A program made the translations under genes and the position numbers. DNA of 64,000 nt from Phalacrocorax aristotelis. Its lineage: Eukaryota; Chordata; Aves; Suliformes; Phalacrocoracidae. This document shows, in pieces, positions 12,230 through 25,400 of this stretch (positions are counted from its first letter, which is position 1; each line of letters begins with the position of its first letter). The stretch spans positions 126,653,963-126,717,962 of the forward strand of contig NC_134277.1 of assembly GCF_949628215.1 (NCBI RefSeq), given 5' to 3'. The notes under the pieces were generated by a model. That model was not told where the DNA came from. It worked only from the letters and a program-made list of their open reading frames with translations, and did not search any database.

Positions 12230-12242
12230 CTATTGATTAACC
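12230..12242 (-). promoter_or_regulatory. Possible HNF1-like site upstream of CYP7A1
   Basis: The minus strand reads GGTTAATCAATAG, one good HNF1 half-site (GTTAAT) with a poorer second half, about 50-60 bases above the TATA box. Liver HNF1 sites are known in mammalian CYP7A1 promoters; this match is only by motif. Confidence 0.35.
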
Positions 12243-12326
12243 ATTTCTGGAGAGAACTTGTTTTGTCTCTGTTCTGACATCTTTCTGCAGAGAGCTTCGC
12301 TGGATTGATGTAGACAGTTGCAGACG

Positions 12327-12345
12327 TGGCCTTGAGCTGATGTCA
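12327..12345 (-). promoter_or_regulatory. LRH-1/HNF4-type bile-acid response element
   Basis: The minus strand reads TGACATCAGCTCAAGGCCA. Its 3' part TCAAGGCCA is the LRH-1 (NR5A2) monomer site found in the human BARE-II, and the overlapping TGACATCAGCTCA looks like a DR1 for HNF4. It lies about 180 bases above the inferred transcription start, near the human position (about -150). Function is inferred from motif and place. Confidence 0.6.
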
Positions 12346-12399
12346 CATATCAGTAGTGGTTCCAAAGTAATCAGACAGCTGTAATAGTTGATATTTTGA

Positions 12400-15300
12400 A
12401 GGTCAATCAGGTGTGTTTTCATCTATCCTGCAGATTTACCAATTGCAGTTTATAGTTCAAGTTTAGCAATATATGAAGTGGCTACTGACAGTTGTCCAGA
12501 GGGTTCAGACTGGGCTGAATGGTGGCTGCAGCTCCTGTTGTCCTTTAGCTGCCAGCCTGCTCATCCGCTCCCCTCTCCTGGTGGGACTGCCTTGGCTCTG
12601 GTGTGCCACTGCAAGAGGGAATGGTGGGGGCTTTGGCTGCAGGTAAAAGGATGGCTGCAGTGATGGACTTACTCTTTCCAACAATGTTTCTCTGGTAGAA
12701 AGGGAAAAATGGGCTTTCTGTAAAGCAGCATGTGAGACGAGAAAGCAGGATTAGTCAGCCATACTGGTCCTTGAAACACCTTTTACTCTCCCATTTAAAC
12801 CTTCTGCTTTCTGCCTTTGCTCCAAGATGTACAGCACCAATTCAGTCAGCTTTGCAGCCTTGGAATAGAGTCCTGTTTCATAAAATCTCTGAAAAAATGT
12901 ATTGAATTTTCAGCACTTAGAGTACCAAGCCCCCACGCCTTTTTTTCTCTAATTTAGTCCCTCTACTTAAATATACCCCTATGTACCCATTTTCTTATAT
13001 CATCCACATTTAGTTCTGCCATGCCCTGTCCGTACATTGCTAAGTCCTTTCTGATGTTCTGTGTAGGCGTATTCCTAGCCCTGAAGAGGTGTCACTTCAA
13101 GTCTAAGTGCTGAAGAGTGGCCAGGGAACAACAAGAGAGTAAAATATTGCTAATTCAGGGGGGAAATAATCTAGATGGGAAAAAAGAAGACCTGTGTGGG
13201 AGAGAGGACTGGGGGACCAACTGCAAAGGGCCAAATGGGAGATTGGAACAAGAAGTCTACTAGCGGTGGGCTGGAGCTAATCCAGGCATAAAGTAACTGC
13301 TGGAGGTATTGCAGCTGCCCAAAGGTCGGTGCTGGGAGCACTTCTGGACATGCTCTGATTTGGTAGAGAGTATGCGAAGCTTCTCCTTGCTGTTTTCCCT
13401 CAAGGCTAAGCTGTGGGGAGTTGGAGAGCACTTCTGGTGCTCAGAAGAGAGAAAAGGGTAATCTGGGATGAATTTAGTAGTCATTAAATAGAAAACCCCT
13501 CTTGAGTTTCAATTAAAAACTTCAAGAAAGTTAAGGGAAAAGTCATGAGGGCTGTGTTGCTTCTTGTTTGAAATGAACAAGTACCATGACCAGCTTGCAT
13601 AGTGAGGGTTGCTGGATGGCCATTGAAAAAAAGGGAACGGCTATGTTATTCCTCTTATGATGCTAGTTTAATCACTTCAGAGTAACCCTTTTTACCTTTC
13701 TGTTGCTAACTAGTGAGGGTTCAAACTTTGCTTTGCCCCTAGCATCTGGCATCAAGCCATTGAGGACGCAGCTCAGGTAGCATACAGCGATGTCTTATTA
13801 GTCAGTAGAGCCTAATATGAGCCTAAGAGAGAAACTGATGGGTTTTAGTCACTTTTTCAGGCTCACTTTTGTACCAGTTTTTCTTCGTGTCCCTACAGCT
13901 GTATGATAAAAACATAAAGATTTGGACTTTTTCACCAAAGTCTGCCACTTTGAGCAATACACTGAAGGCATCAAGATGCAAATGTGGTAGATGGGAATAT
14001 TGCCCTGGCTTCAAACCAAGGAAGGCAGTGAGGCATGGGATAGGTCTGTGCGAACGCCATTACGTTTGAGGCAATTTTTAAGTTTCTATACTGAAGAAAA
14101 AAACTTTTACAGCATTGAGATTTGCCCTCAATCTAATAGTCAACTCCTTTTGGGTGTCAGTTCAAGATCCAGCCCCCCACCCCATTTCCAATTAAGCACA
14201 GGTGTTTCTTACATTTTCCTAGAAAAACTGCTTTTTCATCAGCTGAATTTAGCCTGTTATAACAGAACTGCTTTATAAAACCCACGCTTTCCCTTTTCCT
14301 GCTTGTTTCCATTACAAAAATGTCAATTCTGGGTGTCATCTTTGACTACTTCCTATCTTCATCCTAAACAAGTGTGATCATTTTATTATGTTTGTGCCTA
14401 ATTCTTATTGCATGTGTGGGTCTTGGCCTTTTTATGTCCAAAGCACGCTGAATAAGAAAGTTGGAAGCTTCTGTCAGTTTTGTATCTAATACACAGGAAT
14501 AACGTTTAACCAGCAACCAGAGTAACTTCTCTAAAGGTGCCCACTTTCTTTCTCTTTTTGATTTGTACATATATAATAGTACTTAAAGTGAAACCAGAAG
14601 TAGGCAGAGAACAGGAGCTTCTTGGCAGCCTGCCTTAAAGAATTGCTCTTTCTGCCAGGAAAATCAAACGTATCCCCTCTTTTCCATTTAAGAAACATTT
14701 ATGTGGCAGCACCCTTAATAAATAACTATTATGACAGAACAGAGTCACTCTCACATAGTTTGAGGTTCTTCCTAGTCCTAGATTATCTCCCACCTAGTTT
14801 CTTAAATGGGCCAATCCACAGCCCCAAAGCCAGCCAGTACTGTAGTAGGCTGGAGCCTGTGACATACGTCTTGGTGATAACTGTAAGCAGGAGAGTTGTC
14901 TGCCACAGATACTCCCGCAAATTCAGCAGATGAGAAATATGATTCTCCTTTCATTTATATCAGTGGGTATTAGGTTTCCCTGATTTTTTAACAGCACCAC
15001 TTGGGTTCCCTGATGTTCTGGGTATGGTATTTTGGTGTTCCTCAGTTTCAGACAGACAGAGACACAACATCTGGCTGGGTCCGATTTCCCACTGCCAAAG
15101 CTCAGGCAGTTGCACCAATTACAGCAGGGTTTGGAGGAACCATGTTGTCCCACTGACTGACAGATATTACATTTTCTGCAGCACAGTATGTGCTGTGTAT
15201 GAGGTTGGCTCTCTTGCCCCACCCCAAAAGAGCAACCCATAGGAGTTATGGATGCAGTCAGAAAAAACAAGCTGATTCATTTTGCCTTGGCTTTGTGAAG

Positions 15301-15570
15301 CAGACTCCTGGAATTGTTGGGTTAATAGTAGGACTCTGAGGAGTGGGTAGGGAGAGACCCTACCGTTGAGTCACAAGGTTCAGACAGGACCCCTTTGCTT
15401 TCTAAACACCTCCTCCGGGAGGAGCCTAGGTGCGGCTAAATCCACTCTTAGTCTCAGACTTGGTCAATGGTTTATTTTCTAAGGATTGTAGAAGTAACCA
15501 CTCATCAGAGTATTTTTTGTTAGTAACTAATTTGGCAGATGTCCAGGCCAGTCACTTTCAATGAGAATGA
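12400..15570. other. Intergenic, nothing recognisable
   Basis: DNA upstream of CYP7A1. No coding exon, RNA gene or clear repeat could be supported. Distal liver enhancers could lie here but cannot be told by eye. Confidence 0.5.
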
Positions 15571-15574
15571 CCAC

Positions 15575-16480
15575 AACTAGATTAATGAATAGTGCAATTT
15601 ATTAAAATAACAGATACACAGGTTCTTTGGATTACCAGTGATAAGATTTCTGGTTACAAGACACACATAAATACCAAAGATATGAGTACACTGCTAGGCG
15701 ACAAGTATGCTAAACAAATATGAAGCAACTCTAATACATTTAAAGTGACTCTACAGATGTTTCCAATCTTACCCAAAGGCGTCCCAATGGGGGGGAAGAG
15801 AGGCTCAGCCCATCGACTGGTCCCAGAAGTCAGAGTGGTACGCGATGGTATCTTCCCTAACACCCTCTTTCTCTTCACACATTTTATACTATTTTTTGTC
15901 TTTCAGGTGGAGCTTGACTGACTCTAGTCATACATACCTTTATTATGATTGGTATAAAATGTCTTCGCTTTACTTTTAAAGGTGTAGACTAGAAAAATTC
16001 AAAGCGCATGCCCAGTGATGGGTAGTCACAACTTAGACGCAGGTAGCTTTTGGGATGGAGGTGTGTTCTGGTATTATAATGATATTACAATGAGCGAAGT
16101 TCACCAAAAGGACAGCATTTAGTCAAAAGCATGACGGACTGTTGGCCCAGAGTAGCAAATAGGCAGCGTACCAGCTCCATGATACCTCCAGTTCCCATTT
16201 ATCACAGAGCCTGGCCGCGATGCCTCTGCACCGCTCCACCCTCCAGACAACTCCTCTTAGAGTCAGTACGCCAAGTTCTCCTGGCATTGCTGACATCTAA
16301 GGTTACTAAGGAACTTCTGTGGAATGGGTTCCTCACATATCAGCTGCAGTTCACCCTGCAAGCTTCTTCAATGCTGTTCCTTTTCTAAAAACATAAGTTT
16401 AGTTTCTAAGTCACCTCTAGTGATTATTCCACAGGCATAAATGGTAAGAAGAATATTAGTGCAAAGAATTTATATGACTT
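15575..16480 (-). mobile_element. Probable LTR-derived fossil of an avian endogenous retrovirus
   Basis: On the minus strand a TATAAAA (15882-15888) is followed about 280 bases on by AATAAA and TTGCAC (15598-15603), the usual U3-R-U5 order of an LTR. The stretch differs in texture from its flanks and resembles a long LTR type that I associate with bird genomes. The ends are approximate and no internal genes are recognisable, so it is probably a solo or partial LTR, old and broken. The family assignment is uncertain; it could be another old repeat. Confidence 0.42.
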
Positions 16481-19400
16481 GGGCTCAAGACTTACCTCAG
16501 GCCAATGACACCAGAAGGAATAAAGCACCACGTATCTTTGAATGTATAAGCCTTTGTCATCACAGGTTTGAATATGGGTGTTCATCCCTTAGGAACAGTG
16601 GAGAAACTCAGCATTGCATTGATGGTAGTTAGAAAATGGAAAACATTTTATCAGCTGTCATCTTTTGGTTAAGCCCTAGCACATACTAAGCTAGAACCAG
16701 TCCAAAAAGAGCAATAGCAGCATGCTGACATTTTACCCAGCCACTTCCACCTCAGCCCATCTGCAAGGTCAGCAGACATATGGCTCTGCTCGTGTCTTCA
16801 GGGGCAGGATTTGTGTCAACACTGATGCAGAGTTACATTGCACCACTTTCCCCAAAAGGGCACCAAGACATTTTTCACCTAGATATGCCCGCTGGCTCTG
16901 GGCAGTAGCTGCCAGGAGCACTCTTATCTATCACCTCTGCTCCAGTCGGTGAAGCGTGTTTGGTCATGGCCTCCACAGAGCCAATACTGTTCCCATAAAG
17001 CGAATAGGCCCAGCTTACTTCTGGAGAGGACCTGCAATGATTCCTGAAGCCTAAGAGAAGCCTTCTGGCTTGCTTCATACGGCTGCTCAGAAACGACTCA
17101 CTAACCATCCGAACCCCAGCTTTATCTCATATGTTGTAGCTAGATGGCTTTCATTAGTCATGACCCACATGGTATTAAAAGAGACATTAATAGATAGGCC
17201 AAGCTGAAGTTAGTGATTTTTTCCAGGGTTCTTGATGTCTTCATAACTCATGATCACTGGTATGCAGAAGGATGTGATGGAATTACAAGAGGCTGTTGAT
17301 TACATTTGCCAGTAAATAGCAAATTCACACACAGCTAACTATAAAACCTGCTTATACACTGGAAGTAAATAAGAGGTACACCATATAACGTAATGATTGA
17401 CTTTTTTTCTCTTGCATGTGTTGCGAGAACTGCATTAATATCTTTCCTCAACATATGAAAAACACTGAAACCACACAAAAAACAGCTCAGCAGTGTGAAG
17501 GCAGCCCTGCAGTTCACAGAGCAGGAGAGGTCTGACGTGCCAAAGCCAGGAGATACAATTGCAGCTACAAAACATTTCTGCAGCAGTGAAGTACGTAAAA
17601 GGTATCTCAGAAAGGTGGAGCAATATGAAAGGAAAGCCTGAACAAAAAGTTGCATAGCGTACCTGCTAGTAGTAGCTCAGAACCTTTTGCAGCCAGAAAA
17701 TTGCTAATAAATAATTATATGTCACCACCTACTGGTAAACCCCTGTGAATGGCACTTGTGTGTTGTGTTCTACAGCAGTCATTGAATTGTGCTATTCAGT
17801 ATTCGTTTCTTGTTTCTATAAAACAAAAATGGTATTTATTCTATGTGCCTATGTATTTTTCTTTGTATTTACATACAAGTAAAGCTGTCATACTACTAGT
17901 TTCTGGGGAAGAGTGACTTAGGTTTGTTCAGAGTGTGGGGGTTTTGGAGGCTGTGGATTGCTGTCTGTGCTGATATGCTGGGTAAGACCACTGAGGTTCC
18001 TGAGGGCCAAACTGAAAACCTGGCTTTTCTGGGGTCACTGCGAATGTTGCCATTGACTTCAACAGAATTGCGGTTGTACTCTTCTCCAGCCATGAGAAGC
18101 AGCTATTTTTAGAGAGAAATGATGGCTGTCATCACACAGGATCCTGTACCGAGGGGACAGTCCAGAAATTGAAGATCCTTGTCCAGCACCAGTGTTGACT
18201 TGACACAGCCACCATATGTCTAGAAACTGGAAAGCATCAGCACTACTCCAGGCACAGAGGAGAGAACGCTGTACTTTGCCTTCTGCAAAATTTGTGAGTC
18301 ACCTGGCTCCAGGAAAATGGCATGCTCAGGTTTCTTTTTTATTATGATTATTTTTTGGTAGATTGTTTGAATATAGTATGGTAGTTGTACCACTCTTTAG
18401 TAATCTGATATCTTCATGATATCTTTGACCCTCTCATTTTTTTTATGACGAAGCACTCTGCATATCCAATGCCTTGTATTTGCATTAGGATAATCAACAT
18501 TGGTGGGTTGTAAAGTTGGACAGGCTTAGGAACTGGGTTTATCTGCATCCTGTTTCAGGACAGTTGCCCCTATTTAAATAATAGTATGGACAGAGATTTT
18601 CTCTAATGACCAAGTTAATATTTACATATTTATCTCAGAGTATCCTCTGAATGTGCTCATATATCAACTAATGAACTTTGCTTCCTTACACCATATCAGT
18701 TCATTTTCTCTCTGGGATTTTCTTTGTTCTTTTGGAATGTCAATTCAAAATTTAGTCACTTTTCCATCAAAACTTGGAATTTAAAATGCTACTATCTTTC
18801 CTTTAATATCAAGCATTATAAACTAAATCTCATTAACAAATACCATCCTTTCGTTTAAATGAGAGTATTTTAATAATATGTTGCATTCTGGCATGACAGG
18901 TTTCCTTAAAACTGTAGAAAAGGGAACTACTAAACCTGTGGTTGCTGGTAACAATTGAGAGTATTAAGATTTAAATAAGTTACTTTTTTCTAGGTATCGC
19001 AGAGAAGAAACCGTAAAGAAAGAGAGCAATTATGAAAGCAGAGACAAAAGAGAACTGAGATGGGAACCCAAGCAGGGAAAGGAAATGGATGCAAAATAAA
19101 CCATGAGGAGTTATAACTGCTCACTCAGTGCAGCAAACTGCATCTTCTTAAAGCAGTATTTTTTTTTAAACTCTGGAGTTGAATCATATCACTTGATAGC
19201 AAAACAGCAGCTTCTATATTATCCTATTGCACCTAAAAGCCTAATTGCAGGTACTCAAAATACTGAACAGGGAGAAATCAAAGCTCAGATGTGATTACAA
19301 AAATTATGCAGCTCACTACTACCAAATAATTATTTGGAGAAAGGTAGTTAGGTAACAAGCCAGTAGAAGATTACTACAGTACAATTGTCTGGATGAACAT

Positions 19401-22400
19401 GACAAGCTATTCTGGGCTGCCCCAGCAGATGGAGCAGGGAACGTAACAGCACCTTCTGCCTCACTTTCCTTTTCTTTGCATTTCTTATGCTGCTGCTTTT
19501 TCTTTTTTTTTTTTAAAAAAAAAAAAACAACAAACTGCGCCGTCCTGTCTCCCACATACTACTGTAGCTTACTAATTGCTCTTTTGTAACTTGTTTCATA
19601 GTTTCATCTGCCTGAGCTACCCAACCATTAAGTGTAGCTCTAAATTCATGCCTGCTACTTCATCATACTCACAACTCGCTTTATGACTCCCTTTAGAAGC
19701 CATGGGGATTGAGATGTTGGAAGGTCCTGATATGTCCAAGTCTATGTGAGCCGTAGCAAGTGGTGTGAGGCAATAGGAGTGGATATGTAGAATGAAATGG
19801 TGCTGAAGACCTGATGTCCACTCTGCCTGTATTTTTTTTTTCTTCTGTCTTCACACTAGCTCTCTGGCCCAATGGGCTGAATACTTACCAGCAGAACAGA
19901 CTAGGTTTCCTCCTGTATTGCAAAGGCTTACATTCTTCTAAAATAAAAAAATGCTCTTTGTGAAGTCCGAGCCTGCCTCACCAAATACAAACCAAAGCAT
20001 TGTAAGAAGAGATATCTGGAAGGTTTGCTTTGCACTCCTGATCCAAAGTAAAATATTAAAATATGTATGCCTAAGTTTATTTCTACAAACATATGTAAGA
20101 CCTTCCCCCCTTTTACTTACATATCCAAGTAAGATACTATTGCATGTGTCTTGCTGGACAGCTAAATCCAATGATTGTCAGGGAAAAGATAAAAAGCTGG
20201 CCAAGCATGTCAAAGCAAAGGCTCCAAATCAGCAAAGAGGCTCAACCATCAACAAGAAAGCACCAAACCCTTTCACAGATACCCTGGCTGTTGGTTTAGC
20301 AGACACCTTAAATGGAGACTGAAGGACAGTAAGGGAGAAGGGTTGTTTTGCTGTTCTCCCCTCCAAGGCAGCCATCTAGATGGAACTAATCTGGTTTTAG
20401 GTTTAACAGACTGGAAGACAGGCTTTGGCAACATAGTAGAAGGCAAAGCCTGGCTGGCCAGTTTGTAAAGGACTGGGCAGAGACGTAAGAAAATATTAAA
20501 AATAACCAGTGACACCAGTACTTATTCTGTAAGATTCTTCAGAACCACTCTGTTGTTTACGGCTACTTCCATCTTCTCTGTGCAGGTGCTGGTATCTCTA
20601 TGGTCCTGCAGACTGGGTTTGTGCCAGTTCAACAAACCTCGCATCAGGTTGCTGAGAGGTTGGCTACGCGCTCCTTTTGCTCCTGAAGTGATCGCCCTGG
20701 GCAGTGGCATCTTCCATCGCTGCAGTACGGAAGGAAATCAAAAGGTCCACTACCTTACTGGCTGGGTGCCATTTCGGCTGGGAGCCAGCTTGGAGCCTGT
20801 AGTCACAGTGGGGACTTTTCCTTCAGGCTGTGGCCACTGCAGACCTAAGGGGAGACAGAGGCCATCAGGGAACCAGTAGTTGGAAACCCATCAAGGAGTT
20901 CGCCTTGATGGTGATTTCAGTGACTATTGTGGCCACTCTGGGATGGGAGAAGTCTCTAGAGGCTTAGGGGAAATGGAGAAGCTGGATTAACAATGCCAGC
21001 TGGAAAGAATCCACAGCCTGGAGTTCCTGGGGGCTGCCTGGTGGGCAGAGAGAAGTTATCATCACAGCTTTCCTCGGACATTTTTTGTTTCAGGATCCTC
21101 TATCACTTTTCTCCTGGATCTAAATATGAACACAGGGATCATTCTCTGAGAGCATCCTTGGTGGACTGCTGCTAGCCTGTTGCCTAGGCATGGGACGTTT
21201 TGCCTAGAACAGCTGTACATAAATATATCTTTTAATGTAGTTCCAAGCTTCATCGGACTGTGCAAAATGCGAAGGACTGGATGAAGGGTGCGGCACACAG
21301 CTATGCAACTGAGCCACATTTTACTCTTCCAAGGGAAAATGCATGTGTCCTTCTACTACTAGAATTACTTGAATATTATATTTTCCCCATCTGTGTGTGC
21401 TACTTTTTATATTACAGTATTTATTGGAGGATATAAGCAAAGAATTGAAGAGTGAGTGCCTTTTTATGTTGCAGCAGAAATCTGTCAGTCATAGCTTCAA
21501 TCCTTTTCTGTGATATATTCCTCTTCATGATCATATTTGTATGCAGCCAAATCTTTTTTTTTTTTTTCGATCTGTGGTGGTGAACAATGTCTTCTTTGTG
21601 TGGAAGAAAGGGAAAATAAGACATGGTGTTGTAATAGGCATAATATGAAAGAGTGAGGCTGCTCAACCATCCAGATTAGATTAAAAAAAGATGAATATGG
21701 GACTACATCAGCAAGCTGTCCAAAGCAGCGCAGCCCACTAGCTTTACATGTGAATCAGCCTTCTGGCCTGAGAAAACTGAATTACAACTGAATGCAGATG
21801 GCTAATTTGAAAAACTATCTATCTGTGCTGATGTTTAGCAAGTAATTCTGAATTTCCACTACCAGAATTGCTGTAATACTGCATTTTACCCATTTCTTTC
21901 TATATGCTTTTATACTATTTTTTAACTTAAATAGGCAAAGACAAGAGATCTAGCTCTTATGGCTTTGCCTTGCAGATGAAAAAACTTAAACCACAAGTAG
22001 AAAGACAAAAATGAAAAAACAAATACACAAAAAGAGCATGGTAATGTAGGAAGTAAAAACCCATGGATAAGGGATGACAGGTAGATGTTGCAGAGAACAG
22101 GAGCAGAGGAAGATAAAGACAAACACAAGGTAAAAGACAGAAGCACTGAAACAGCTGAAAAGTTTACAAATGAGAACAAATAGTTGCTTTTCTTAACAAA
22201 TTGACAAATATTGGTTCTCCTGTAGCCATATGACTCAAGACTCTGATCTCATAATTTAAACAGGTTAGATGTAGTCAGAAATGTGGTGGCAGACTTCCAA
22301 AAAAACCACTCCTGAGCTATGAAAAGCATTTCACTTGCTGAGTCAGTGCAGAGACATCTCCCCAGAAAAGCAAAGGCGCTGTGCCAACACCAATACGTGC

Positions 22401-25400
22401 CTTCGGATGAGCCACCTTCTGAGCACTCAGGGCAATTCAAGTTCCCACGACAGTCTCCCCCAGAATTTTCAGGTTGGTCTAAAGACTTCCAGTGGTGACA
22501 GACATGAAAGGGAAATTCTAATTATAACTGCTCAGCTGTGGTAATTTGTGACTGAGGAATGATCTGGCATGGAGGGCAAGGAGGGGTTAAACTATCTCGA
22601 AGCAGGAGTGCCAGAGTCAGAACAGAGTCCTTGCAAGGGAGTGAAGTTTCCCTTGGTGATGAGATAAGAAACAGCCTCAGCATTGTCTTGTACCACCCTG
22701 GAATGGGGAGTGCTCAGGGGCCACCTTTGGGCAGCAGAGCTGGGCTGGGGAATGGACCCACAGTGTGGCTGAGGTGCCCCATGCAACCACTCTGGCTCTC
22801 GGGATTGGTGCTGGTGCAAGTGAATATAAGGAATCTGCTTGTGACACATCTTTGCAGACTCCGCATAGAACTGCATATTGCAGTGGGACCCTGCCCAATG
22901 CATAGTTCGTTAAATTTTTCATTCATATTTGAGTGCAAAGGTGTGTTTAATTTGCCTCAAGGGGTACCATAAAAATTCTCCAGCAGACGCCACTGGTGAG
23001 CCTTGATGAAGTGGTTAACATTGCTGTGAGCCCCAGCTCTCCTTCACCTCTTCTGCCAGAGGTTACAGCCCCAGTAGCCAGAGCAGCACAAGAGAGGCAC
23101 CCACCTCCATCCCACCACCCGAGCCCACAGGCCGGTGTCTGCTCAAATTTATCCTCAGTGGCATTTTAAGACAAAGTGCCAGGTTCCCATGGAGGCATCA
23201 GAGTTCACATTTCCTCGTGCCACTCTTGCCGCAAGCGCTCGTGCCCTGTGTTCGCAAACTGTGAAGGAGAGGTGACCAGGGTGTCCTCCTCAAGCGTACC
23301 CTTTGCCTAATGATCTCAGCGGATCTTCTTGGGCAGTGGCACTCAGACCTGTCTAAATTCCTGCTGAATTTTTACTTTCAGCTGACTCAGTAAAGGCGGA
23401 ACACAGAGGTATGCTCTACCAGGCTATTTTATTTACATATTTTGAGGGCAGTGGGATCTGTCTGTAGTCCTCTAGTCCAGGTTTATGCTTCACCTAGGCC
23501 ACGGAATGTCACCTAAACCAGAGATCATAACCTTGGCCTGAACCAGACCCTATCCAATGTGAATGTATAAAGTTTTGATTTAGAGACACTGGGAGAAAGG
23601 TAAAAACATTGAATCCTGGGGAAGCAGTTAAAAAAAATTACTGTTACTGTGAAATATACGCCTTATTTCTACTATGCCTACCTTCTGTTTCTAGTCTTTA
23701 AAACATGAAAACAAAGAATGTAGATTTTTAGACATTGAAATGTGTACATCAGAGACAGGAAAGGGCTGTTCAGGCTATTTAAGTCCTTTCCAGTGAAGTC
23801 CCACTTGTGGATTAGGCACAGGAAGAGCACAGTCACCCCTCCCGCCTGCCCGCGAAGAGCTCAAATCCACCCCTTCCTTGTCTCTCTTTCCTGTCTCCTC
23901 TCTCCCAGGACAGACTCAGGGTCGTGCATGAAGGAGCCTGTTGTCTGCAGGACATCTGCTTCATCTGTTGTAAAGGTTGGAAGGTGTCTAATGAATGAGG
24001 AGGAGAGAGGAACATCTCACTGCTCACACCCTAGACCAGCAGGCTGCAGAGTCGGATGCTGTTCCCACCTCTGCCGCAGAGCTCTCCTGCAGTCACAAAC
24101 AAGTCCTCTCACCAGGCTCTCCACAAGCGGTTTCTGTGTTTTCCACATTTCCCAGTTGCCCCACAGAGGCTCTAGAGACTATTTCGCAGAAGTGTTGGGC
24201 GCATGCAACCATGAGTGAAGTCAGGAAGGTGGTGATTTAACAAAAAATCTTCTGTATTCTCACAAACATGAAACATGAGTTTGTAGAAATGAGAGCTCAG
24301 AATAATGCATTATGAGCGTATCCCAGTCAAGTGACTGAATTCCCTGTCTGTATCTTGGGAATTATGATAGAAAATAAACGAGCAATTGTTTGCACAGCAC
24401 TTGGACACCAGAGTGTTACTTAGAAAAGACGGTGACAACATTAGTATTTCCATCTTTAGAGCAGAGTTTGAATAGCAGACAGGAAATCAGGCAAGAAACT
24501 GCCAGCTGAACAGTGGAAAATTATACACTCACTCAGCACCATCCACCCCGTGGGCTGAGGAGGGGACGATGAAAGCAATACGTTATACTGCCCTTAAAAG
24601 ATGGGATCAAACATATATGAACAAGGAGTCAGAAGCAAAGTGACCCCAGCAATTTTAGTTCCACCAGTTTCTAATGTTAAGTACCTTACTGGAGTGAAGC
24701 TCCTGTAATGTAATTTCTTCTGTATAACAGGGTTTTATGCTGAAGTTCTTGTTTCTATATGCAAACTCCAAAAATTCTTGTTTACAAAGTCTAGAGGCGC
24801 TGAGTGCAATTCAGCAGTTACTTACGCTGGTTTGGGGAGGGTTTGTTCTAGAAATACAAACAATACGTCAGGACAGTCCTTGCACCTGGCTTAGAGCAGG
24901 ACCTGTTAACTCCCTCATAGCTACCCCAGACACGGAAAAGCTTTAATAAACCTATCCTACTTCCAGCACTGACAGGGTGCTATCTTGCACAGTTTGTACA
25001 TGTTTTGCGTGACCATTGATAACGTCTCCTTGTTGCAAGGGTGGAGAGTCTCTTAATGAACAAAAGCTCAATATGCTTCCAGCTTCAAAGGGGATGTGAA
25101 TTTTTGGGTAAGGACTGTGTATTATTTTATTATGATTTTTGCAACTGCTGAGACTGATACCAATCAGTAGGTGGTTTCTATTATTCTTTGATCGTTGGCA
25201 CAAGACTAGTAAAAAACCCCAAAATAGTATATCGACAATAGAAAATTGCCATGGGTGTTCTAATTTAAACAAGAAAAATCTGATAACTTTGCCATTTGTT
25301 CCACCTTTCTCAAGCAATAGATAATCTTTTTGCAAATACCTTGGGAACTAATCAAAAGCCGTTTGTTTGGGTGATTGACCTCTGACTCCTTAGAGCTCCC

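Noticed and set aside
23742-24240. 158- and 81-codon overlapping frames in the gene desert
   Set aside because: No splice sites, promoter or known protein. The peptides are Ser/Arg/His-rich with no conserved look.
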